Below are positions 42,501 to 51,885 of a stretch of DNA of 64,000 bases, one piece after another. The translations under genes were made by a program, and so were the position numbers. The stretch covers positions 49,829,192-49,893,191 of the forward strand of contig OZ020589.1 of assembly GCA_963971535.1 (NCBI GenBank), written 5' to 3'. How positions within the stretch are numbered: the first letter of the stretch is position 1; each line of letters starts with the position of its first letter. Source of the DNA: Notolepis coatsorum (Eukaryota > Chordata > Actinopteri > Aulopiformes > Paralepididae). The notes below the pieces were generated by a model that was not told the origin of the DNA, did no database searches, and saw only the letters and a list, made by a program, of their open reading frames with translations.

Positions 42501-43920
42501 TGCTCCAATTAATGACACGAACACAAGACGACAACCAGGGATGACCCAACACCATGACAGAATAGGGGGAAAAGATGACAAAAAAAGTAACCCATTCCCA
42601 CTCCCCACCCTCCACCCGGATGTGTAAGGGAACTGTGCGCTGGGTGACGCTCCCACTGCCCAGGGGCCGACCGTCCAGGGCATAGACTGGTAAGGGAACC
42701 CCTAAGTCCTCCACCGGGGTTCCCCACTCCTTCACCAGTCCCACGTGAATAAAATTGCCCGCCGCCCCTGAGTCAATGAGAGCCTTAGTTCCCCTAATGT
42801 CACCCCCACAGTTGATCGCCACCTCAAAAAAATTGCGAGAATCCGTGGTTTTGGCAGGAATGAGCCCACCTGCTGGCGCCCTCTCGAGGCCCGACGGCGC
42901 ACCTTCCATCCCCGATTGGCGCCGAGCCGATACAGCCTGGACCCGACAGCTGCCGAAGCGGTGACCGGTGCGGACGCACCGGAAGCAGCGTCGCTCTTTG
43001 ATGAAGCGCTGCCTCTCGTCGTCCGAGAGCGACAGCGCTCCAAGCTGCATGGATTCATCACCCAGTGGCCCACTCGTGTAATGCATGGAATTATCAACAC
43101 CAGGAGAAGAAGGAAAACATACCTGGGGCTGGGTGTTGTTGACATGCTCCTTCTCCCTCTCCCGGTGCCGATTATCCATCTTGATGGTGGTGTTGATCAG
43201 CACTTCCAGCTGCTCGGGGATCTCACGCGCGGAGAGAGCATCTCGCATCCGCGCTGAGAGTCCCCTGACGAACAGAACCACGCAGACGTTCTCCGCCCAA
43301 GCTGTCTCCCGAGCCAAGATCCGAAATTTGATAGCATAAGCTGCGACTGTGCGGAGGCCCTGCCGGCAGTCGAGAAGACGACCACCAGCCTCGAAGATCG
43401 AGAGTACCCGGGAAGTATCGAATACTCTTCTCAATTCCCGGGTAAAGGCGTCCAGACTGTCGCAGATTATCGCCCCTGCCTCTAATTCCGCCGTAGCCCA
43501 GGAGAGAGCTTCGCCGGTGAGCAGTGTGATAATATACGCTACCTGCGCTGTCTCCGATGGAAATGATCGTGGTTGCAGCCGAAAAACGAGTAGACACTGG
43601 GTGATGAATTCCCGACAACCATCCGGTGATCCGTCATAGCGAGCGGGCGCCTGCAGATGTGGTTCGCGGGACCGCTCCTGGACCCCGAACCCCCCCCGAC
43701 TTTCCTCTGCGTGGAGTGCTGCTTCCCCCGCCGCCGACTGCACACCAGCCACTCCTTCTTGGGCTTGTCGAGCTGTGGCCAACGCCGACTGCGCCACCGC
43801 TTGGGATGATCCGACGACCCCATTTAGTCGGATTAACTCGGCGCTGACCAGCTGCTGATGTTCCTCCATCCGTGTCTGGGCTGCTCCCTGCGTCCGGAGC
43901 ATCTCCATGATGGCCTCCAT
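39526..43920 (-). CDS. Gypsy Gag-Pol polyprotein, single open frame
   Basis: I chose the ATG at 43920 (MEAIMEML), the first outside the 5' LTR; the frame stays open upstream into the LTR. The 1464-residue product has, in order: a coiled N-terminus and a Gag/capsid domain (about 90-250); a zinc knuckle [14 protein letters not shown] (about 312-325); a protease DSGA (about 383); reverse transcriptase with YLDD (about 717-720); RNase H ([10 protein letters not shown]); an integrase HHCC zinc domain and DDE core (LDFISG, SDRGPQF, QTERVNQ); and a C-terminal chromodomain-like segment ([14 protein letters not shown]). Gag and Pol are fused without a frameshift or stop, as in Tf1. There is no internal stop, so it may be active. 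Confidence 0.95.
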   Translation of the reverse strand: MEAIMEMLRTQGAAQTRMEEHQQLVSAELIRLNGVVGSSQAVAQSALATARQAQEGVAGVQSAAGEAALHAEESRGGFGVQERSREPHLQAPARYDGSPDGCREFITQCLLVFRLQPRSFPSETAQVAYIITLLTGEALSWATAELEAGAIICDSLDAFTRELRRVFDTSRVLSIFEAGGRLLDCRQGLRTVAAYAIKFRILARETAWAENVCVVLFVRGLSARMRDALSAREIPEQLEVLINTTIKMDNRHREREKEHVNNTQPQVCFPSSPGVDNSMHYTSGPLGDESMQLGALSLSDDERQRFIKERRCFRCVRTGHRFGSCRVQAVSARRQSGMEGAPSGLERAPAGGLIPAKTTDSRNFFEVAINCGGDIRGTKALIDSGAAGNFIHVGLVKEWGTPVEDLGVPLPVYALDGRPLGSGSVTQRTVPLHIRVEGGEWEWVTFFVIFSPYSVMVLGHPWLSSCVRVINWSTGELSTAADVKSIVSGSLPKPLSPPPSSLLSPPSFSRMVGSVADSDLPSNPDLIGVPEIYWDLADVFSKTRAKALPPHRSYDCPINLLPGTSPPRGRMFSLSRPETLAMNTYIEEALLAGHIRPSTSPAGAGFFVDKKDGDQRPCIDYRGLNDVSIKNRYPLPLMDTAFECLQGAQVFSKLDLRNAYNLVRIREGDEWKTAFNTPNGHYEYLVMPFGLANAPAVFQALVNDVLRDLIGVSVFVYLDDILIFSRDMVQHQMHVREVLDRLLKHQLFVKAEKCVFHTDTVSFLGFVLTKGDLRMDPAKVSAVLDWPRPSSLKGLQRFLGFANFYRRFIRNFSALANPLTALTKASLPGFEWSPRAESAFCDLKRRFTSAPVLIRHDAEVPFIVEVDASDVAVGGVLSQRCLKDGKVHPCVFFSRRLSPAERNYDVGNRELLAIKLALEEWRHWLEGAAHPFIIWTDHKNLAYIQGAKRLNARQARWTLFFTRFRYTISYRPGSKNIKPDALSRQFDLPGREEQPHPIIPPALILAPVSWGIEKVVRSALTREPDPGGGPPGRSYVPKVARSRLLQWAHASSLTSHPGATRTLEFIRRRFWWPTVEGDTRSFVAACPVCARSKTSRRAPAGLLRPLPIPKRPWSHISLDFISGLPLSDGFTTILVVVDRFSKAAHFVPLPKLPSARETADLIIQHVFRVHGLPVDIVSDRGPQFASRFWKAFAAGLGASVSLSSGFHPQSNGQTERVNQDLEGVLRCYVAGSPATWSRRLAWAEYAHNTLLSSSTGMSPFQCQYGFQPPLFPEQEQEAEVPSAQAHVARCRRTWKQVRKALQKVSVSTQRQANRKRRPAPVYRPGQRVWLSTRDLPLRVESKKLAPRFIGPFKVIHRVNPVAYKLRLPSSMRVHPTFHVSLLKPFLSSPLAPPLPVVPPPRFIGGQPIYTVRRILGCRRRGRGFQFLVDWEGYGIEERSWVPQRDILDPSLIVDFRRLNPEAPR

Positions 43921-43932
43921 GGAATTCTGATG

Positions 43933-43943
43933 GTCAGGTCTTC
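43933..43943 (-). other. Likely self-priming site of the gypsy element
   Basis: GAAGACCTGAC on the minus strand abuts the 5' LTR. The same 11 bases occur on the plus strand inside the LTR at 44157-44167, so the element RNA (minus sense) carries the exact complement there. This is the arrangement of Tf1 and its vertebrate relatives, where the folded RNA 5' end primes reverse transcription in place of a tRNA. Confidence 0.75.
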
Positions 43944-44343
43944 TGTCAGAATGCAGGTAGGTGAATTCCAATGGTTGAAGGCAATCACAGAGACAGAGAG
44001 TGTTTACTCTTGAACAGGTTCGACTTTAATAGTAAGAACACAGAGTAAATTCTAAGAGAGAACAAGTGCTAAAAGCACAAGTGTAAGATAAGGTAAATGG
44101 GAGCTTATTGGAGGTCCACAGTAGAACCGTCCGCGTTATCCCCGAACGCAATTAGTGAAGACCTGACAATGGACAAGCAGAAGAGAGGTATGTTAAATAG
44201 AGACCAAATACCAACATTCCAAACACACCCCTGTGACAGCCAATCAGGAACCACCCCTAAGTGACAGCACTAATTGACAGGGAAATGACAGGTGACAAGC
44301 CCAGTGACATATGCCAGGAATGGTCGGTGTCCAGAACGTAACA
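43944..44343 (-). repeat. 5' LTR of the gypsy element (400 bp)
   Basis: Boundaries are TGT..ACA. If transcription starts at 44167, U3 is 44168-44343 and R-U5 is 43944-44167. Confidence 0.93.
44191..44200 (-). promoter_or_regulatory. TATA-like box of the gypsy LTR
   Basis: The minus strand reads CTATTTAACA about 25-33 bases upstream of 44167. That is the right distance for a start at the bases complementary to the primer site, and supports the proposed transcript 5' end. Confidence 0.55.
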
Positions 44344-44419
44344 TAGATATACAATTTCAAATTTAGTCATTTAGCTGACGCTTTTATCCAAAGTGACTTG
44401 ATTGTGAACAAGTCACCAG
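44344..44419. other. Short stretch of a common fish repeat between two insertions
   Basis: 'ttagctgacgcttttatcca' followed by 'aagtgactt' is, from memory, a sequence found widely in teleost genomes. It continues on the far side of the Harbinger element (47991 onward). Confidence 0.5.
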
Positions 44420-44696
44420 GGCCCTCATTCATCAATGTGTGCGTAGAACATGTTCTATTTCCACACGTAAGCACGGAATGTAGAACCAGTGTACGCACAG
44501 GGAAGTCGGGATTCATCACACGTGCGTACGCAGGCTCTACGCACACCTGTCATGATGAATCCCACCTTGGCTCTGCGCCGAGGCTCGTGCACACTTTCAC
44601 GTATTTGCATACCAAAACCGCCCCGACCAACCAAATATGGTCAGGCCCTCCCCTTCAAATACCATGAGGAAATCCCTGTGCGTGGAATGTTGGAGG

Positions 44697-45843
44697 ATGG
44701 CCAAGCGAACAAAAAAGAGGAATTATACAGACACTGAGGTGGAAGTCCTCGTAACGGAGGTGGATGCCAGGGCGGGGGTACGCTTTGGGTCCCTCAGCCT
44801 TGGCATCACCACCAAGAGGAAGACTGCTGCGTGGGAGGCAGTCACCGACGCCGTCAATTCTATCTCCCCGCAGCAGAGAACCATAGCGGAGACCCGCAAG
44901 AAATGGTTTGACGTCAAACTGACGGCCAAGAAGCGCCTGGCCGATCACAGGCGGAATGCCAGTGCGACTGGCGGGGGGCAGGTATGTCGTATGTCAATCA
45001 TTATATTATCATTATTATGATATATCTGTTATGATGAATTGAAAATGGGGGACCCTGATGTAAACAAGACGAAAGTATTTATCTGGTCTGCATCCCCTTA
45101 ACAATTGTGTGTATCGAGCCGTACTGCATTGTACCCATTCTGCAACCTGTTAATACAGTCTTTCAATCAATTCAATTCAGAGTCAGAGTGAGCTGTCCCC
45201 ACTGGACCTGATGATAGCGAGCATCATCGGGGACGAGTCGGTGGGAGGAATTGAAGGCACCACCGACACCGACACATACGATGTGGCTGGGCCATCCAGC
45301 CAACAGGTGGAAGGTAATAATATAATATACACTTCATTTGTATAGCACCTTTCATACAGGAATTGTCACATCAGTAAGGAAGACTGGCATAGAAATAACT
45401 TTGTCGTCAACGATTTTATTGAGGAATATGACAAGAATCTCTTAATTTATTTGAAACAATATTCAACCGTATGGTTCCGAACCTTGCTAGCAAACAAATA
45501 AAACGTTATTAAATTGCCTATTCATTCCACAGGCAACTCGGCTGAGTTGACCATCAATCCCATTCCCGATCCCGTCGACACCCAGGAGGAGCAGGAGGCG
45601 TCCTGCAGCCGACCCCCTTCGGCGCGCAGGGGGCAGAGGGCCCACCCGGACCCGGTCGTCCTTACGGGGGCCGTCCTCGACAATCAAGAGACCACCATCA
45701 CCCTCCTGAGCGACATGAGGGACGAGCAGAGGCTCACACGCCAGACTCTGACCCAGCTGGTCGCGGTCCTGACTGGCATGGCAGACAGTCTGTCGGGCAT
45801 CGGCCACACTCTCCTGAAACTCACAGACAACAAGGACGAATAA
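44697..45843 (+). CDS. Harbinger Myb/SANT-like DNA-binding protein, three exons
   Basis: I infer exons 44697-44981, 45181-45313 and 45533-45843, joined in frame with GT..AG introns (donors CAG|GTATGT and AAG|GTAATA, acceptors TTCAG and CACAG). This gives about 242 residues. An upstream in-frame ATG at 44637 exists, but the start at MAKRTKKRNYTD fits the family. The first exon carries the Myb/SANT-like trihelix domain (NYTDTEVEVLV..WEAVTDAVN..KKWFDVK). The last exon ends in a helical region likely to mediate protein contacts. In Harbinger elements this protein is known to help bring transposase to the nucleus and the ends. No stop breaks it. Confidence 0.85.
45031..45178 (+). repeat. LINE 3' tail inside a Harbinger intron
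   Basis: The recurrent tail ('aattgaaaatgggggaccct' through 'ctgcaacctgttaatacagt') ends in (TTCAA)n exactly at the 3' splice site 45180. The insertion supplies the pyrimidine-poor sequence right before the AG. Confidence 0.88.
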
Positions 45844-46173
45844 ATACCGTAACCACTTTTGGCGTTGGTGTCATTATTATAATCAAATAATCATTAGCTG
45901 GATGAATGCCTTTTCTCGTTCCGTTCTTTTGAAGTTTGATTGATACCCTGCATGCACGGTAAACTGAGTGTCATCTGGTCACTTTTAAACTGTCAGCTAC
46001 TTCTATTCAACTACAACTGTACAATGCAATTCAAAAATGGTTCCAATTCATTAATCAGCTCAATTCGATTTCAAACAACAGTATTTTCTTTTTATGTACA
46101 GGTTACTAATGATTACTTAATTAATATGAATTGACACAAATCGCAGTTCTTACAGTGCATGGGGTAGACTCAC

Positions 46174-47374
46174 TCAAAACTGCTCTATGATCCTAGCTCT
46201 TGTCAGCATTCCAGTGGCGTTTGGAGGTGGCTGTTCCACGTCTGGCATGGGGTCGTCAGGTAGTTCTGGGTTTAGCAGCGGGATGCCATGCCTGATGGCC
46301 ATGTTATGGAGCACACTGCAGGCCACGATGATGTTGCAAACCTTTTCAGGCCGGTACTGCAGTGTGCCCCCCGTGCCAGACAGGCAGAGCCACCGACCCT
46401 TCAGGAGACCAATTGCACGCTCCACGGTGACTTGTGTGCGTGCGTGCGCCCGGTTATAGGTGCCCTCCTGTTGGGTGGTGGGGTTGGTCAGCGGCGTCAT
46501 CAGCCATGGCTTTAGTGGATAGCCACGATCCCCTGCATTAAAAGAGATATAATTTAATTACAGATACCAGTAATAACATTACGATTTGATTCAATATAGG
46601 CCTAAATGTGTAACACTCACCAATAAGCCACCCGTCTTCAACAGCCCCACCCTGGAGACGAATGCCCACAGAGCTGTTCTGCACCACGAACGAGTCGTGG
46701 GTTCCTCCTGGCCACCGGGCAACGACATTTAGGAGTGCCAAACGGGCATCGCAGATCACTTGGACATTTACCGAGTGGAACCCCTTCCTGTTAACGTAAT
46801 TGAATTCATTTTGTGATGGTGTTTTGATGGCTATGTGTGTGCAGTCTATTGCTCCAATTACGTTGGGGAAACCGGCGATGGCGTGGAAAGCCCTCTTGAC
46901 CTCGACCTGCTGTGCGTGTGTGTATGGGAATTTGATGTAGTCGGGGATTAGGGACATGATGGCATCCAACACTGTGGGCATGATCCTGCTGAGTGAGGGT
47001 TGGGAGATGCCCGAGCGATCTGCGATCTCCCGCTGGAACGTCCCGGTGGCCAAGAATCCCAGGGTGGAGAGGACTTGGGTGTGGACGGGGATGGCATGTG
47101 TGCGCCTTGTTCGGCGCTCCAATAAGGGTCCCAGATTCTGGCACAGGTCGAGCAGGATTGCCCTGGGGAAGCGGAACCTGCTCATGAGCCACTCTGTGCT
47201 CTCGGCAAACAGGTCTGCCCTGTCCCTGAAGACGCGCTCCCTGTGGAGCGCACCATGGGCATGGCCCATTCCCAAATCGTGCAACAATGCAAGGACTGCG
47301 TTATCCATGGTGAATAGGATCTGAAATCCATGTTCCAGATGTAATTTATAGGGTTTGCCGACGATTACACTCAT
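46174..47374 (-). CDS. Harbinger transposase (HARBI1-like DDE nuclease), two exons
   Basis: Exon 1 runs from 47374 to 46621 and exon 2 from 46532 to 46174, with an 88-base intron (46533-46620, GTGAGT..GCAG). The joined product is about 370 residues. It has an N-terminal helix-turn-helix-like region (IADRSGISQPSLSRI). The DDE_Tnp_4 catalytic residues are D in GAIDCTHI (exon 1), D in the GDRGY motif whose codons straddle the intron, and E in VERAIGLLKGRW (exon 2). The nuclease excises and inserts the element. No stop or frameshift was seen within the exons, so it may be functional. The start could also be the downstream Met at MDNAVLALL. Confidence 0.9.
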
Positions 47375-47479
47375 GTCGCCAATTTAATTAATTACGGGTC
47401 ATACAGAACACCTGGGTATATTGTAACTGTTGATTGATTTTCTTTCGATCTGCGCTCCAATTGGGTCGTTGTTGGTCAG

Positions 47480-47760
47480 GGACGATTCTAGCCACGCATG
47501 GCTTCAGTGGATAACCGTGATCACCTGCATTTAAGTGATATTTTGATGACAGATATAATAACATTACAATTTAATTAAATGAGATTAGGCCTGGGTCATG
47601 CGTTCCTTATCAGCCAACAACGTATCGGCCAAATGCAACGTTAACCATCCTGCATCCTACATTCAGAAATTGATGCTGTTTAGGGTTTGACAATAATTAC
47701 ACTAATATCGCTATTTCACAATGAACTATGATGAATCACGGGGGTCATACAGAACACGCG
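47480..47760 (-). pseudogene. Diverged, deleted second copy of the transposase region
   Basis: 47488-47600 resembles 46497-46612 (exon 2 start plus intron: 'ggcttcagtggataaccgtg' against 'ggctttagtggatagccacg'). 47686-47757 resembles 47348-47410 (upstream of the transposase start). The middle is missing. This is a relic lying in tandem with the intact gene inside the same terminal repeats. Confidence 0.75.
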
Positions 47761-47990
47761 CCAGTGTCTTTATTTCCGCCTTGAAACTAATGCAGAACTG
47801 AGGAGTGCTTATGCGTAGTAACGATATTCTACCACTGGGCGTCAGGTAAGTGTGCTCTGACCTGTGCGTAGACCTAAGCACGGATTCAAGTTCAAGTTGA
47901 AATTGATGAATCCCACTCTTTGCTTAGAAATGATCGTACGCACAGGGTAAGCACAGATCTGTGCGTAGAACACGTTGATGAATGAGGGCC

Positions 47991-48336
47991 CAGGAGTGGT
48001 ACATCTCTGGGAACTAAGGGTCAGTGGCATTGTTTGTCAAATAGTATTGAGCTTGAGTGTTACACTCTGAGTGCATAGTAATATAGACATACAGTACAGT
48101 ATTAGCAAGATAGGTAGTAGTTTAAGAATAGTAGTACAGTTACAGCATTGCAAATTGAGTTCCCTCCTACCGCCATTCCAACGGCCTCTACCGCCCGTTA
48201 ACGTCCCTCGTCAAATGGTTTTATTAGGGTGGGTGTGGCTTCTGTTTTGTGCCGCCAGGAGGCGCAAAGTCAAGTTGGAATTATATCCATCCAGCGCACC
48301 GCTGTGTGTGTGTGTGTGTGTGTGTGACTACAGAAA
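47991..48336. other. Intergenic sequence with a (GT)n run
   Basis: Continuation of the repeat that the Harbinger element entered. (GT)n at 48304-48326. 'gagtgcatagtaatatagac' near 48070 resembles 39000. No gene seen. Confidence 0.5.
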
Positions 48337-48844
48337 TGGACATATTATTTTGCAATGTAATGCTTTTCTGTTGATTATTTGACTGTCATTGGTTCAGTAA
48401 TGGTGTGGTATTTTTCTATTTTCGATTAACGTGCTAAGATGTACAGTATTATTCTTTACGTTGAGACAACCGAACTTGCTGGCACCGACCCGCCCCTACT
48501 CTGCCTCTCTAGTTGGGGGAAAATGTAACTGGATGGACCCGTCGACTATTTTTATCACGTCCTGTGCATCATGTACTGAATTAACTGGTAAGTTAACTTA
48601 GGTTTAACGTTAGTTTGTTTACTGCAGTTATGTCAGCACGACAATCAACTAATCAACTAACACTTGCAAGTGCTCAAATGCATATCCACATTTGCTGTCA
48701 AGTTAACGTTATCGTTATGAATGCGACCGCAAGGCTGGCCGTACTGTAACATTAGCTAACGTTCATTTAGCAGGATGTAATGTGTAACGTTTAATCAACG
48801 GGAAATGGCCCTGAATACATCAAACATCATCATCATCAAATACA

Positions 48845-48980
48845 TCAAATATCACTATGAATTGAAAATGGGGGACCCTGATGTAAACAAGGCGAAAGTC
48901 TTTCTCTGGTCTGCATCCCCTTAACAATTGTGTGTATTGAGCCGTACTGTATTGTACCCATTCTGCAATCTGTTAATGAC
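48845..48980 (+). repeat. LINE 3' tail
   Basis: A full copy of the recurrent tail from 'aattgaaaatgggggaccct' to 'tctgcaatctgttaatgaca', without a terminal simple repeat. Its counterpart in the other arm is 62660-62795. Confidence 0.88.
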
Positions 48981-48984
48981 ATTT

Positions 48985-49445
48985 ACATATCTGTAGATAC
49001 TATATCTATATCTGTACATATCTCTTACCTACTCTTACTAGTTACACTGCTGGCCAGTATGACTTACTACCATAGTGTCTTTATACCTGTATCACTGTAC
49101 ATATTAATACTATATCTATACAGTACATATCTCTTACCTACTCTTACTAGTTACACTGCTGGCCAGTATGACTTACTACCATAGTGTCTTTATACCTGTA
49201 TCACTGTACATATTAATACTATAACTATATCTGTACATATCTCTTACCTACTCTTACTAGTTACACTGCTGGCCAGTATGACTTACTACCATAGTGTCTT
49301 TATACCTGTATCACTGTACATATTAATACTATATCTATATCTGTACATATCTCTTACTAGTTACACTGCTGGCCAGTATGGCCACTACCATAGTGTCTTT
49401 ATACCTGTATCACTGTACATATTAATACTATAACTCTGTACACTA
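48985..49445 (+). repeat. Minisatellite of about 103-bp units, 4-5 copies
   Basis: Units contain 'cactgctggccagtatgact', 'agtgtctttatacctgtatc' and 'actgtacatattaatactat'. The matching array in the other arm (62040-62650) has five to six units, so the arms differ in copy number. Confidence 0.9.
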
Positions 49446-49589
49446 CATACATCTGATTAGCATTATTACTGATTTAAAGTTATGTTTTATTTGTCACATA
49501 TAAGGTACATGTACATTACAGTGAAACACTTGGTTCTGTATGAGCTTCATGGGATTGTGCTTCATACATTTAAAAAAAAAACTTTTTTG

Positions 49590-49835
49590 CAGGCATGATG
49601 ACTGATGACACCACCATGGTGGGCTGCATCTCAAAAGGCGACGAGACCGCGTACCGCGATGAAGTAGAGCAGCTGTCAGCCCTGTGCAAAAATAACAACC
49701 TGCAGCTGAATAAGCTAAAGACCCAGGAGATGATCGTGGACTACAGGAGGAAGAAGACCGACATACAGCCCCTGTACATCGACGGGGGATGCGTGGAGAG
49801 AGTCTCTGTCATCAATATGTGCACTATGGTGCACT
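49590..49835 (+). pseudogene. L2-like LINE reverse transcriptase fragment
   Basis: An open stretch reads DDTTMVGCISKGDETAYRDEVEQL, beginning in the DD of the catalytic motif, then NKLKTQEMIVDYRR and the start of an ING/IDG-ERV segment. This is the same palm-to-thumb region as 18570-18720. It is cut off by the SINE at 49836. The inverted copy is 61696-61900. Confidence 0.85.
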
Positions 49836-50303
49836 ACACGGTGGTGTAGTGGTTAACACTGTCGCCTCACAGCAAGAAGGTCCAGGGTTCGATTCCCGCT
49901 TGGGGACCAGGTTTCCATGATGCCAGGTACCCAGGTGGGGTATCTCCCAGGCCTTTCTGTGTGGAGTTTGCATGTTCTCCCCGTGCTCGCAAGGGTTTCC
50001 CCCCCGATAAGATAAACCCAATTGAAAAACATGCACAACAACAGATCGCTAACGCTGTGGCGTCCTTGACGAAGACGGACAGGAGCACTTGGATTGGTCC
50101 CCTGGCGCGGCTCACGTTGACGCCTGTCTGCTCCCGGCTGCCCTTGGGGGGGAAGGACGACGGGATGGGTTAATCGCAGAGACAAATCGCATCAGCGATC
50201 CTACAGACAATGCATGCGTGTGTGTTCCGGTGTGTGTGTGTGTTGAGGATAATTGCCAATGCCAATTAAAGACCTCTGAGCAGGTCCTGCATTATTATTA
50301 TTA
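49836..50303 (+). mobile_element. tRNA-headed SINE, second type
   Basis: The head CACGGTGGTGTAGTGGTTAA has an A box (49842-49852) and a consensus B box GGTTCGATTCC (49886-49896). The body contains 'gtggagtttgcatgttctcc', well known to me from fish repeats. It ends in (ATT)n at 50290-50302. The other inverted arm reads straight through ('gtgcactaaactcagc'), which proves the insertion. No clear long target duplication is seen. It is not a functional tRNA gene. Confidence 0.85.
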
Positions 50304-50339
50304 AACTCAGCTAAAATTTAAAACAACAGTCAAAAGAGA

Positions 50340-51055
50340 AATCTGAAGTTGTTGTCATGGGAGATTTCAACACGGATTTACTTAAACAGAGCTCTGGATT
50401 AAAGTCCCTTCTGAACTATAGTAAATTGTTTGACCTGCACCAGCTCATCACTGAACCTACAGTACCAGAGTTACCTCCCTTTCTCAGACCATAATCGACT
50501 TAATACTGGTCTCTGATAAACAAAGGATAACAAACAGCGGCGTTGTTGATTATGCACTAAGTGATCACCTTGCAATTTTCTGTACCAGAAAGGTACAGAG
50601 GGGTCATTTTGAGGGTCACAACAACATCAAAAATCAGATCTTTAAAATATTACAGCAAGGAAATGCTCCTGGATGGTTTAAGGGGTGTGGACTGGTCTCA
50701 TGTAATGCACTGCAAAGAGGTTGAAAAAGCATGGGACGGTTTTGAAACAACATTTCTTAAAGTGGTTGACAGATTAGCACCCAGGAAGATGGTCAGGATA
50801 AAGCAGAGGACACAGCCCTGGATTAATGATGACATTTTAAAAGCTATTAAAATAAGGAACAATCTTTTTAAACAATTTAAGAAGTCCAGGACAGACCAGG
50901 CTTTCCTAGATTTAAAGAAACACAAAAACTATGTAAATAGTTTGATTAAAGGGGCAAAGAAGGGCTTTTTCAATGAAAAAATAACAGAGTATAGGAACAA
51001 CTCAAGGAAACTCTATGGTGAGTTTATTCGCCCAAAAAAAACAGTACAGTAGTTG
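50340..51055 (+). pseudogene. LINE endonuclease C-terminus and linker
   Basis: The plus strand reads VVVMGDFNTDL (endonuclease active-site motif) near 50355, then IDLILVSD and YALSDHLAIF (SDH motif) near 50560, with a few frame breaks. It continues openly as a linker to about 51052, ending before the reverse transcriptase. This is the apurinic endonuclease region of an L2/CR1-type LINE. The rest is missing. Confidence 0.85.
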
Positions 51056-51339
51056 AATAGACAGAGTAAAATAGTGCAGTGCAATAAAATAGTAGAATAG
51101 AATAGATAAAAAAAAAATTACAGTGAAAGAGATACAGACAAATAGCTAGCTAGTCTATTGATAGTTATGTACAGTTCAATGTACAGTTTCCTCCCCCTCA
51201 AATGTATATATTCTCTTTTAGAGTTGTCTGTATATCCTGTATGTCAAATGTCTGGATGTAACAGTAGTGTGTACAAGTGTATGTTGTGTATAGACAGTAG
51301 ACATACACAACATACAAGTGTATGTTGTGTATGTCATAA

Positions 51340-51437
51340 ATGTCTTGATGAATTTAAAATGGGGGACCCTGATGTAAACAAGACGAAAGTCTTTCTCTGG
51401 TCTGTATTGTACCCATTCTGCAATCTGTTAAAGTTAA
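51340..51437 (+). repeat. LINE 3' tail, internally shortened
   Basis: The tail lacks the 'ccccttaacaattgtgtgta' part, so 'tctggtctg' joins directly to 'tattgtacccattctgcaat'. Confidence 0.8.
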
Positions 51438-51449
51438 AGACATAAGAAA

Positions 51450-51705
51450 GACATTTCCTCACCATGGAGATACCACTCCCCATTTTCTTCACTATGCTAT
51501 CAATGTGTTCTGCCCATGACAGCTGGCTATCAATTATTATGCCCAGTAATTTTACTTTATTTACCTGTTCTATGGGTAGACACGTTCAAACTAATTTTTG
51601 GTATCGATGACAATTTATGACTCGAACCCAAGAGAATTGATTTGGTGTGTGAGTGCTATAGTCTGCCATCTTTAGGTAAGGGAATAATTTTACCATATTT
51701 CCAGA
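51450..51705 (-). pseudogene. LINE reverse transcriptase relic, minus strand
   Basis: The minus strand reads WKYGKIIPLPKDG (start of the reverse transcriptase domain, near 51690), then KSILLGSSHKL, then KVKLLGIIIDSQLSWAEHI and VKKMGSGISMVRKCLS (near 51570-51455). The palm is deleted between the first two motifs. L2/CR1-like. Confidence 0.82.
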
Positions 51706-51712
51706 CAGTGGG

Positions 51713-51845
51713 ACCCTGATGTAAACAAGACAAACGTCTTTCTCTGGTCTGCATCCCCTTAACAATTGTGTGTATTGAGCCGTAGCCTACTGTATTGTAC
51801 CCATTCTGCAATCTGTTAATAAAATTGTCATTCATTCATTCATCA
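51713..51845 (+). repeat. LINE 3' tail with (CATT)n end
   Basis: The standard tail ends 'taataaaattgtcattcatt', with CATT rather than CAAT repeats. It lies directly left of the BEL element. Confidence 0.87.
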
Positions 51846-51885
51846 CTATTTTATTTCACTGTAAAAAAATAAGTTTTATCTATTC

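Larger units (their letters stand above)
39076..44343 (-). mobile_element. Ty3/gypsy chromovirus (Tf1/sushi-like), complete
   Basis: The LTRs are 39076-39494 and 43944-44343, with TAGATA at 39070-39075 and again at 44344-44349. The single long minus-strand frame contains gag, protease, reverse transcriptase, RNase H, integrase and a chromodomain-like end. Immediately inside the 5' LTR there is no tRNA-type TGG site; instead an 11-base sequence complements the LTR itself. The LTRs look near-identical apart from one 19-base length difference and scattered changes, so the insertion is young. Confidence 0.95.
44420..47990. mobile_element. PIF/Harbinger transposon with both genes
   Basis: The inverted ends GGCCCTCATTCATCAA are flanked by CAG on both sides (44417-44419 and 47991-47993). 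The 3-bp duplication and the pairing of a Myb/SANT-like protein with a DDE nuclease are the hallmarks of Harbinger. The two genes converge: plus-strand Myb-like (44697-45843) and minus-strand transposase (46174-47374). The target reads CACCAGGAG, like the CACCWGG core that I recall for fish Harbinger elements. A LINE tail sits in the first intron of the Myb-like gene. Confidence 0.93.
48337..50328. repeat. Left arm of a large inverted duplication
   Basis: The arm matches the reverse complement of 61683-63405 in order: 'tggacatattattttgcaat' at the outer end, 'caccgacccgcccctactct'-like sequence, a LINE tail, a minisatellite of about 103 bp, and a LINE reverse transcriptase fragment. A SINE (49836-50303) is present only in this arm. 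Divergence is visible but moderate. Confidence 0.88.

Noticed and set aside
44344..48060. A host gene with a Myb-like domain
   Set aside because: The gene is bounded by Harbinger terminal repeats with a target duplication and paired with the transposase, so it belongs to the transposon.
48985..49445. CRISPR-like or centromeric satellite array
   Set aside because: There are only four or five units with no spacers, inside an inverted duplication and matched by a similar array in the other arm; a local minisatellite explains it.
49836..49910. Possible tRNA gene
   Set aside because: It has A and B boxes but is the head of a SINE with a long body and simple-repeat tail, and it is absent from the other inverted arm. 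The heads at 26077 and 19755 were rejected for the same reason.
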